Below, in pieces: positions 33,135-40,087 of a stretch of DNA of 55,264 bases. The translations under genes and the position numbers were made by a program. Location: contig NZ_JADCDA010000030.1 of NCBI RefSeq assembly GCF_020252405.1, positions 1-55,264 of the forward strand. The letters are read 5' to 3'. The notes below the pieces were generated by a model. That model searched no databases, was not told the DNA's origin, and saw only the letters and a list, made by a program, of their open reading frames with translations. Positions within the stretch are counted from its first letter, which is position 1; every line of letters begins with the position of its first letter. The stretch comes from Aestuariivirga sp. Its GTDB lineage: Bacteria; Pseudomonadota; Alphaproteobacteria; Rhizobiales; Aestuariivirgaceae.

Positions 33135-34103
33135 CTAACCCCTGATGAAAGTGAAGAGCGGCCCCGTCTCCAGCCGCAGCGGTTCGCCTGCCGGCGGCGG
33201 AAAGAACTCGCCGTCGATGACGAACATCGAATCGGAGGCGACCTCCAGCGCCCCGGCGCAGAAGCTCACCGTGCCCGGAGGCTTGGCGCCGGTTTCGCCG
33301 CCATACATCACCGGCAGGATCCAGCGCAGCACCGGTGGAACGGGGTAGGGAATGGCCGTTGTCCGGATCGGCCCGGTCTTGCCGCCCCAGAAGGGGTGGC
33401 AGTTGAGCAGCAGCGTGTCGAGCGTCGTGGACATCTGGAGCAGCTGAGGGCCTTGCGTCATAAGGCGCCCGCCGGCGGCAACGGAAATCGCATAGGGGCG
33501 GTCGAAGCGTTCCGCGTCATCGGCGCGGGGCGCTGCGAAGAGATACTTGCCCACCGCGGCCAGCAGCGTCTTGGCCGCCGCCCACTGGCCCTTCACGCCC
33601 CGGTCGTTGAGCGCCTGCTGGCAGTGCTGTGTCGCCACCGCGATGGCGCCGGCGCCCACGAACATGCCGTGCCGCACCTTGCCGTCGCCGGGATTGGCGC
33701 AGCGGATGGTGTTGCGCGTGACCAGCGCTGTGGCATTGAGGTTGCGCACGAAATCCGACTGCGCGGCAATCGAGTGGCTGCGGAAGCCCAGGTCGTTGGC
33801 GCTGAGATTGGTGGTGCCATGCGGCAGGAGGCAGATGCGGGGCAGCCCCCGGAATTCGCCGCGCTCGGCGATCAGGGTCAGGATTTCCTGGGCCGTGCCG
33901 TCGCCGGAGCTGATGAACAGGTCCGTCACCCCGTCCTGCGCCATGCGGCCGATCGCGTCTTCAAGGTGCTCGAAACGATCAAGCAGGCAGAGCGATATGC
34001 CGGGGTCGCCGCGCAGCCTCCCGGCCAGCGCCTGGCCCTTTCCGTTGCCACGGCCGGCATGGGGATTGATAATCACCCCCGCATGGCGCGGACCCGCCGT
34101 CAC
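33135..34103 (-). CDS. Lipid kinase of the diacylglycerol/ceramide kinase family
   Basis: From a GTG at 34103 this 322-residue protein has the DAGK catalytic domain: VIINPHAGRGNG at residues 10-21 and the nucleotide loop SGDGTAQE at 66-73 (the common form is GGDGT). The C-terminal half has the beta-sandwich pattern of YegS/DgkB-type kinases. The GTG overlaps the LptG-like stop (GTGA), which decides the start. In Caulobacter a DAGK-family protein near the sphingolipid genes (CpgB) phosphorylates ceramide. Here ceramide is the likely substrate from context, with diacylglycerol the alternative. Confidence 0.8.
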   Translation of the reverse strand: MTAGPRHAGVIINPHAGRGNGKGQALAGRLRGDPGISLCLLDRFEHLEDAIGRMAQDGVTDLFISSGDGTAQEILTLIAERGEFRGLPRICLLPHGTTNLSANDLGFRSHSIAAQSDFVRNLNATALVTRNTIRCANPGDGKVRHGMFVGAGAIAVATQHCQQALNDRGVKGQWAAAKTLLAAVGKYLFAAPRADDAERFDRPYAISVAAGGRLMTQGPQLLQMSTTLDTLLLNCHPFWGGKTGPIRTTAIPYPVPPVLRWILPVMYGGETGAKPPGTVSFCAGALEVASDSMFVIDGEFFPPPAGEPLRLETGPLFTFIRG

Positions 34104-35176
34104 ACCGTCTCCGACCGGAGCGTCATGACCACGGCCAGCGAGCCGAAAGCGAGGATCGGCAGCCAGGCGGCGAGCCATGGCTTGACGAAGCCGAGTTCGC
34201 CCATGGTGAGCGCTATTCCGTCGACGATGAAGTAGACGAAGCCGAGGCCCACCCCCACCGCGAAGAGCGCGCCCAGCCCGCCGCCGCGGCGGAAGCGCGT
34301 GGCCAGCGGAATGCACAGCCCCATCATCAGCAGGCCGGAAAAGAACAGCGAAATGCGCTTGTTGGCCCAGGTCTCATAGACCCAGACGGGGCGGATGCCG
34401 AAGCCCTGGTTGTCGATGAAGTAGAAGAGTTCCGTCAGCGCCATGTCCTCCGGCGCGCCGGAGCGCGCACCGGCCTGCGCCGGTTTCATGTTGCCGGAAT
34501 AGACGAGGGCCTCCAGCCGCGACGGCTGAAGATTGTCGCGGTAGTAGATGAGCACGTCGGACAGCGTCCAGCGGCCGTCCGCGAGTTTGGCGCTCCTGGC
34601 GTAGATCTGTTCGCGCAGCAGGCCCTGACCGTCGCGCCGGAAAATGATGACGTTGTCGAGCTTGGTCGAGTCGGCGTTGGCGCCGGCGGCGCGCAGAATG
34701 TCCGGCCCGGCGCGCATCCAGATCGGGTCCTTCTCGCCCATCTTCAGCTTCTCCGCGCCATAGTCGCCGATGCCCCAGTCGCGCAGCTGCGGCGTGGTGG
34801 CGGGAATGGCGGTGTCCGTCAGCACGAAATTGATGCCGCCCGCCAGGAAGGCGAGCGGCAGCAGCATGACGATGAGGCGCGCCGGCGACACGCCCGCCGC
34901 CCACATCGCCGCCATTTCATTTCGGTAGCTCAGTTCGGTGAGGCTCAGCAGCATGGCGAGCAGCATGGAAATGCTCATGTAGTTCACCAGCACCGCGGGC
35001 GCGCGGTAGAGCATGTATTGCAGCAGGATCGTCATGTCATTGGGGCGCAGCGCCTGCAGGTCCCTGGCGTTGGTGAGCACGTCCAGCGACAGAACGAAGA
35101 AGGAGATGCCGAGAAGAATGCCGAAGAAACGGATCGCCACCATGCGGTTCAGCATCCAGCCGAGGATTTTCATCAT
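34100..35176 (-). CDS. LptF/LptG-family permease (second of pair)
   Basis: From the ATG at 35176 this 358-residue protein has three N-terminal membrane helices, a periplasmic beta-rich domain of about 150 residues and three C-terminal helices, the layout of LptF/LptG. Typical are SISMLLAMLLSLTELSYRNEM with the coupling-helix region MWAAGVSPARL, and the C-terminal FSGLLMMGLCIPLATRFRRGG. It overlaps the upstream LptF-like gene and the downstream lipid kinase gene by 4 bp each. Known LptF/G extract lipopolysaccharide with the LptB ATPase. No lptA, lptB, lptC or lptD is nearby, so a paralogue for another lipid is plausible. Confidence 0.83.
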   Translation of the reverse strand: MMKILGWMLNRMVAIRFFGILLGISFFVLSLDVLTNARDLQALRPNDMTILLQYMLYRAPAVLVNYMSISMLLAMLLSLTELSYRNEMAAMWAAGVSPARLIVMLLPLAFLAGGINFVLTDTAIPATTPQLRDWGIGDYGAEKLKMGEKDPIWMRAGPDILRAAGANADSTKLDNVIIFRRDGQGLLREQIYARSAKLADGRWTLSDVLIYYRDNLQPSRLEALVYSGNMKPAQAGARSGAPEDMALTELFYFIDNQGFGIRPVWVYETWANKRISLFFSGLLMMGLCIPLATRFRRGGGLGALFAVGVGLGFVYFIVDGIALTMGELGFVKPWLAAWLPILAFGSLAVVMTLRSETV

Positions 35177-36393
35177 GCCGGGGATCCCCATCCGAGGCGG
35201 CGCACCAGGTTGTCGCGCAGGTTCCGGAGGACGTCCCCCGCCCGGTCGATGACAGCACTCACCGGGTCGTTGCGCAGCGTGAAGCAGGCGGAAATGTAGC
35301 GCCAGCCGGCGAACAGCGCCAGCAGCAGGCACGGCAGCCACATGGTGACCAGCGGCGATGCGATGCCCTTGTTGGCAAGCGCCGCGCCCTGGTGGATGAT
35401 CTCGTTGTAGACGACGATCAGCACCAGCGCGACGCCGGTGCGGAAGCCTCGCGCGCTGCGCCGGAGGCCCACCGCGAAGGGAATGGCGAGATAGGGCAGG
35501 ATGAGAATGCTCACCGCTGTCACCAGACGCTCGCTGAGTTCGGAATTGACATTCTCGCGGCTGGCCCTGGGCGGCGGATTGTCCAGCGCGGAAACGAGTT
35601 CGGGAAGCGTCAGCTCGCGCTCGTCCCCGCCGCGCGGACGAAAGATATCCTTCGAAATACGGCCGAGCGGCGTGTCGGCGAGGGCGAACTCCGTCGCCTC
35701 GCCGATGGCCGGTTCGGCGGCGCCGACATCGGGCGCTGTCTTGAAGGTGAGGCGGTGGCCATCCTCGAGGTGGAGCGTGGGGCGCTGGCCCGCCGGACTC
35801 TCGAGCAGCCGGCCGCGCGAGGCGGTGACGGTGTCGGAGCCGCTGGCGCCCTTGTTCTCGTAGATGAAGACGTGTTCGAAGGAATTGGCGGCGCGGTTGA
35901 GCTTGTCGATGATGAATGTGCGGCCGCCCGCCTGCATGAACACGCCTTCCTCGGCGAGGTAGAACACCTCGACGTTCTGCACGTCGAAGACCACCGAGCG
36001 GTAGGCATAGCGGGCATGGGGCTGGAGCCAGCCCATGATGACGAGCGAGATCAGGCTGATGGCCACGCCCATCAGGATCACCGGCCGCGCCATGCGGTTG
36101 AGGCCGATGCCGGAGGCCATGTAGGCGTCGGTTTCGGAATTGGCCGACATCTTGCCGAAGCCCAGCAGCAGGCCGAGGAAGAGCGCGGCGGGCAACGCCG
36201 TGCCGAGATAGTGCGGCACGAGATAGGCCAGCATCTCGAACACCACGGAAAAGGAGTTCTTCTTGCCCAGCGTCGTGTCGAGCAGCCGCACCATGCGGTC
36301 GGCCAGCAGCATCAGCAAGCCGATCACCAGCGCCCCGGCTAAGGGCAGCGACACCTGCCGCATGACGTGCCTGTCGACGATGGGGAGCAGCAA
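35173..36393 (-). CDS. LptF/LptG-family permease (first of pair)
   Basis: This 406-residue protein shows the same LptF/LptG layout: VDRHVMRQVSLPLAGALVIG as helix one, LPAALFLGLLLGFGKMSANSE, coupling region YMASGIGLNRMARPV, a periplasmic domain (about residues 110-265) and three C-terminal helices with LPYLAIPFAVG. The start is TTG at 36393, because the ATG at 36363 would remove the conserved first helix start. It opens an operon of two permeases and a lipid kinase. It is translationally coupled to its partner, consistent with a heterodimer. Confidence 0.83.
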   Translation of the reverse strand: MLLPIVDRHVMRQVSLPLAGALVIGLLMLLADRMVRLLDTTLGKKNSFSVVFEMLAYLVPHYLGTALPAALFLGLLLGFGKMSANSETDAYMASGIGLNRMARPVILMGVAISLISLVIMGWLQPHARYAYRSVVFDVQNVEVFYLAEEGVFMQAGGRTFIIDKLNRAANSFEHVFIYENKGASGSDTVTASRGRLLESPAGQRPTLHLEDGHRLTFKTAPDVGAAEPAIGEATEFALADTPLGRISKDIFRPRGGDERELTLPELVSALDNPPPRASRENVNSELSERLVTAVSILILPYLAIPFAVGLRRSARGFRTGVALVLIVVYNEIIHQGAALANKGIASPLVTMWLPCLLLALFAGWRYISACFTLRNDPVSAVIDRAGDVLRNLRDNLVRRLGWGSPA

Positions 36394-36443
36394 GGTGTTT
36401 TCAGCTTCCGGAGGGGAGGGTACTCAGTAACCCGTGCAATCTA

Positions 36444-36543
36444 GAGCAGGCTTCGGTTCAATGGAATCGAAACCTGCCCTGTCTCTTTGTCTGGTCGCAT
36501 TTTCGACGGTCAACCCGTGTCCACCTGACCTGAAAATGCTTTA
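36444..36543. repeat. Mosaic repeat, a palindromic module and module C
   Basis: 36444-36480 is a palindrome with arms GAGCAGG..TTCG and CGAAACCTGC. 36483-36543 is a module C copy, 61 bp, nearly identical to 7164-7224 (shared GGTCGCATTTTCGACGGTCA). It lies between the metallophosphoesterase and LptF-like genes on the minus strand and may hold or end a transcript. Confidence 0.85.
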
Positions 36544-36555
36544 GCCATGCCAGCT

Positions 36556-37506
36556 TCAGTAAGGAAGGGCGAATTCTCTGAGCGGAACCACCTCCCGGCT
36601 GGCCGGGTCATAGCCGCGGACCGAAACGTCGATCTGCCATTTTCCCGCCTGGCGCTGGATGCGGCAGAGGTTCCAGGCGGCCGGCGGTTGGCGGCGGTCC
36701 CGGGCCACCGAGGCGGAGGGCGCGCCCAGCACATGCACCATGCCGAAACGGGAAAGGAAGCTGTTGGTCATGTGCTTATGGTTGTGGCCGTGCAGCACCA
36801 GTTCCGCACCGTGTTCCTCCAGCACGGCGCGCAGCAGGCTTGCGTCGATCAGCGCCCTGCGCGGTTGGGCGAGGCCGGGGAGCGGCGGATGGTGGATCAT
36901 CACCACGCGGGCATAACCGCGTTCGCGCAGGTCGTGCAGCAGCTGGGCAAGCGACTTCAGCTGCGTGCCGCCAAGCTCACCCGCGGCGCGGTGCAGCGGC
37001 TGCGGCACGCCGGTCGACAGGCCGATCAGCGCCACGTTGCGCCGGAGGCGCACATAGGGGAAGGGCGTCATGATCTGCGGAGTCGTCTGCGTGAGGTTCA
37101 CCCGCATGTCGCCCCGCATATAGGGCTCGAGGTGCGAGAGGCCGTGCGTCCAGGCCATGCGCACATAGCAGTCATGGTTGCCCGGCACGAAGCTGATCCA
37201 GTCGGCCCCGCCGAAGGCCTTCATCCAGCGTTCGGCGGCGGCGAACTCCGCGGGCGCCGCCACATTCACAATATCGCCCGTCAGGGCAACGTGGTCAGGC
37301 GCGGTGCGCACGATATTGGCGGCAATGGCCAGCGCCACGGCGGGGCTGTGCACGCGCTGCCGCGTGAGGCGCCAGTTTATCACGCCGATGGCGCGCTTGA
37401 GGGCAAAATGACGGTGCGCCGCGCCCGCCGGCAGGGGCCCGAGATGCAGGTCGGAGAGATGGGCGAGCGTGAACACGGAAACGGCGGACATCCGGCTGAC
37501 GGACAA
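36556..37506 (-). CDS. Calcineurin-like metallophosphoesterase
   Basis: This 316-residue protein has the full binuclear metal signature: HLSDLHLGP (D19, H21), TGDIVN near 76, GNHD near 109, MIHHPP near 203 and LHGHNH near 245. Relatives include class III phosphodiesterases and the LpxH-type lipid phosphatases. It lies 41 bp after the ceramide synthase-like gene and upstream of the LptF-like gene, so a lipid phosphate substrate is possible but unproven. An internal ATG at 37491 is an alternative start. Confidence 0.82.
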   Translation of the reverse strand: MSVSRMSAVSVFTLAHLSDLHLGPLPAGAAHRHFALKRAIGVINWRLTRQRVHSPAVALAIAANIVRTAPDHVALTGDIVNVAAPAEFAAAERWMKAFGGADWISFVPGNHDCYVRMAWTHGLSHLEPYMRGDMRVNLTQTTPQIMTPFPYVRLRRNVALIGLSTGVPQPLHRAAGELGGTQLKSLAQLLHDLRERGYARVVMIHHPPLPGLAQPRRALIDASLLRAVLEEHGAELVLHGHNHKHMTNSFLSRFGMVHVLGAPSASVARDRRQPPAAWNLCRIQRQAGKWQIDVSVRGYDPASREVVPLREFALPY

Positions 37507-37547
37507 AGGCGAGGGCGCAGCGCTCCGCTGCTTGAAGCGGATAGCGC

Positions 37548-38717
37548 CTAACCGATTAACTTCTCATAAATCCGGTAGGTCTTGTAGGGTCGCCCGCCGA
37601 AGCTCTCGATCATGCGGCGCATCGGCATGTTGTCCTCGAGGATCCACGAGGCCTCGGCGCGCCCCGTGCCGCGGCCCACGTGATAGGACCAGACCCGCGC
37701 GATCGCCGCCATGCCCAGAACCGCCCCCAGCGCAGTGCCGTGGTACTTCCGGCGCAGCCCCATCAGCGGCATGCGCACGGACCGGGGTGGCCTGGAGAAC
37801 AGCTGCCAGGCCAGTCTGGCCCAGCCGAAAGGCAGCAGCCGGCCATGCAGACCGGCGATCCATTCGTTGACGTTCGGGAGCGTGATGGCCATGGCTGCCG
37901 GCTCGCCCTTGTATTCGGCGATCGCGATGTAGTCGCCGGCCACCAGCATCTTGAGATTGTTGGCGAGCGCCGTCATCTCCTCCTCGGTCCAGGGCACGAA
38001 ACCCCAGTTGCCGGACCAGGCATCGTTGGCGATGGAGACGATGATCCGCAGTTCCCTCATCAGCTGCCTCTTGTCCAGCGGGCGCAGCACCACGCCGGGG
38101 TCGGCCATCGCCTTGTCATAGGCCGACCGGAGGGCGCGCGGCATGCCGCCCTGATCGATGAAGTCATAGGCCATCACGTCCTTGGCCTTTGCGAAGCCCG
38201 CCTCTTCGAGTCGCCGTCCGTAATAGGAAAGGGCGTGGCCCATCAGCACCGAGGGCGGCGTGTCGAAGCCTTCGATCAGCAGGCCCGTCTCGTCGTTGAT
38301 CGAGAAACTGAACGGACCCTGGATGGCCGTGGCGCCGCGCTGCTTCAGCCAGGCCGCCGCCGCATCGAGCAGCGCGGCGAACACCGCCGGATCGTCCTCC
38401 GCTTCGAGAAAGCCGAACTGCCCGACGCCATCCTGATAGTGTTCGCCGCGCAGGCGGCAGAGCTGCGCCGAGATGCGGCCCACCGGCCTGCCGCCGCGCA
38501 GCGCGGTGAACAGCTCAACCTCGGCATGGCGGTAATAGGGATTCTTCTTCGGATCGAGATGCTCAAGGCGCTCCAGATAGAGCGGCGCAACCCAGTTGGG
38601 GTCTCCGGCATAAAGCGCAAACGGCAGGTCGAGGAAGGTCCTGAGATCTTCCTTGCCGCGGACTGGGCGCACGGTGACGGACGGGGTCATCTCCGGAGGC
38701 TTAACAAGCGCCACCAT
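37548..38717 (-). CDS. bcerS: GNAT-fold protein resembling bacterial ceramide synthase (bCerS)
   Basis: This protein of about 389 residues has an N-terminal segment LPFALYAGDPNWVAPLYLER and a C-terminal acyltransferase-like domain ending WILEDNMPMRRMIESFGGRP, where an invariant ILEDN..M..E.G.. pattern is typical of GNAT folds. In Caulobacter a GNAT-like protein encoded near the sphingolipid genes is the bacterial ceramide synthase that N-acylates the long-chain base. Family resemblance plus the nearby spt, acp, cerR and acyl ligase genes support that role. The start is uncertain: ATG at 38690 gives 380 residues and ATG at 38747 gives 399. Confidence 0.75.
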   Translation of the reverse strand: MVALVKPPEMTPSVTVRPVRGKEDLRTFLDLPFALYAGDPNWVAPLYLERLEHLDPKKNPYYRHAEVELFTALRGGRPVGRISAQLCRLRGEHYQDGVGQFGFLEAEDDPAVFAALLDAAAAWLKQRGATAIQGPFSFSINDETGLLIEGFDTPPSVLMGHALSYYGRRLEEAGFAKAKDVMAYDFIDQGGMPRALRSAYDKAMADPGVVLRPLDKRQLMRELRIIVSIANDAWSGNWGFVPWTEEEMTALANNLKMLVAGDYIAIAEYKGEPAAMAITLPNVNEWIAGLHGRLLPFGWARLAWQLFSRPPRSVRMPLMGLRRKYHGTALGAVLGMAAIARVWSYHVGRGTGRAEASWILEDNMPMRRMIESFGGRPYKTYRIYEKLIG

Positions 38718-38758
38718 GGAACTCAAGCCTGGCGGGCGGCGCGCCATATCAAAAGCTG

Positions 38759-38806
38759 GAGCATGATCTTATCGCAAAAGTGGTTCCACTTTTGCGGATC
38801 ATACTC
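38759..38806. repeat. Palindromic repeat, module A
   Basis: This module A copy has GCAAAAGTGG and CCACTTTTGC arms around TT and outer arms GAGCATGATC and GGATCATACTC. It fills the short gap between the divergent ceramide synthase-like and NUDIX genes, so both promoters must overlap or flank it. Confidence 0.85.
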
Positions 38807-38818
38807 TAACCACACGCA

Positions 38819-39298
38819 ATGTCCGGGCGACTGAAGCGCGTGGCGTTCCGCGCCGTGAAACCTTTCCTGCGCGCCGTCTACCGCCAGACGCGGGGCATGA
38901 CGCTGGGGACGCGCGTTGTGGTGCTCAGGGAACAGGCGGGCGAGGTGCTGCTGGTGCGCCACGGCTATGCACCGGGCTGGCTGCTGCCGGGCGGCGGCGT
39001 GGAGCGCGGCGAGGCGCTGGCGCAGTCGGCGCTGCGCGAGGTGCGCGAGGAGGCGGGAATCCTGGCCGAGGAGCAGCCGGTGCTGCATGGCATTTTCCTG
39101 AACGATGCCCAGTTCAGGGGCGATCATGTGGCCTGTTATGTGCTCCGCCGCTTCCGGGAGGAGGGCTTCACGCCCAATGGCGAAATCGCCGAGGCGCGCT
39201 TCTTTCCGCTCGCGGCGTTGCCCGATGGCACGACTCCGGGCACCCGCCGCCGCCTGCGCGAGGTGCTGGAGGGAGCGCCGGTTCCGCCCACATGGTGA
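38819..39298 (+). CDS. NUDIX hydrolase
   Basis: This 159-residue protein has a complete NUDIX box: GGGVERGE, then REVREEAGI, near residues 59-82, so the metal-binding glutamates are present. It would hydrolyse a nucleoside diphosphate linked to another group; the substrate is not evident. An N-terminal basic helix of about 25 residues precedes the domain. It is divergent from the ceramide synthase-like gene with a module A repeat between them. Confidence 0.87.
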   Translation: MSGRLKRVAFRAVKPFLRAVYRQTRGMTLGTRVVVLREQAGEVLLVRHGYAPGWLLPGGGVERGEALAQSALREVREEAGILAEEQPVLHGIFLNDAQFRGDHVACYVLRRFREEGFTPNGEIAEARFFPLAALPDGTTPGTRRRLREVLEGAPVPPTW

Positions 39299-39523
39299 GG
39301 CGGCCCCGGCGTGAAACATTTTACGCCGCCTTGACGTTCCGTCCGCTGCAAGCTATGCGCGGAACATGGCCATGAGATGCCTCATCAGCCTGCGACGACG
39401 AGCCCGCGCCACGCGCGCGCCCGATTGAACGCGTCCGGTCATCCCTTCCCCGCATGAGGCGAAAGTCCCGCGCTCCGGGGTCCCGGGCGCCCTTTTCAGC
39501 CCTGATCGCCCGAGAGACCAGCC

Positions 39524-40087
39524 ATGTGCGGCCCCATCGCCCTTTACGACACCACTCCCGCTGATCATGATCCGGTCGAGCACCTGCTCGACCTCGCCTT
39601 CGGCTCAAGCCGGCGCGGCAAAACATCCTATCGCCTGCGCGAGGCCAACAGCCCGGTTCCCGGCCTGTCGCTGGTGACGCGGGATGACGGCGTGGGCATT
39701 TCCGGCACCATCAGCTTCTGGCCGCTGGAGATCGGTGATGAGCGGTCGCCCGCCCTGCTGCTGGGTCCGCTCGCCGTGCACCCGGACCGGCAGGGGCTGG
39801 GCATCGGCCTGGCGCTGATGCGCGAGGGGCTGGCGCGGGCAAGGGCGCAGGGCCACGGCCTCGTGCTGCTGGTGGGGGACGAGCCCTATTATGCCAGGGT
39901 GGGCTTCGCCAAACTCCCCGACGGGCTGATCGGCCTGCCGGGACCGGTGGACCCCAGGCGCTTCCTCTATCTGGAACTCATGCCGGGGGCGCTCGCGGGT
40001 GTATGCGGCCTGGCGCAGGCCCCTCGCTCAGCGGCCCTCGCGGTGCCACATGCCGCCCAGGACCATAAGCAGCGCTGCGAGGCTTAG
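39524..40087 (+). CDS. GNAT-family N-acetyltransferase
   Basis: This 187-residue protein resembles YhbS-type acetyltransferases: LLLGPLAVHPDRQGLGIGLA is the acetyl-CoA loop (about residues 80-100) and EPYYARVGFAKLP is the C-terminal signature. The substrate is unknown. Its 3' end overlaps the convergent membrane protein gene by 60 bp, so the final residues (after about 167) are encoded antisense to that gene. Only a weak AGAGA precedes the ATG. Confidence 0.83.
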   Translation: MCGPIALYDTTPADHDPVEHLLDLAFGSSRRGKTSYRLREANSPVPGLSLVTRDDGVGISGTISFWPLEIGDERSPALLLGPLAVHPDRQGLGIGLALMREGLARARAQGHGLVLLVGDEPYYARVGFAKLPDGLIGLPGPVDPRRFLYLELMPGALAGVCGLAQAPRSAALAVPHAAQDHKQRCEA

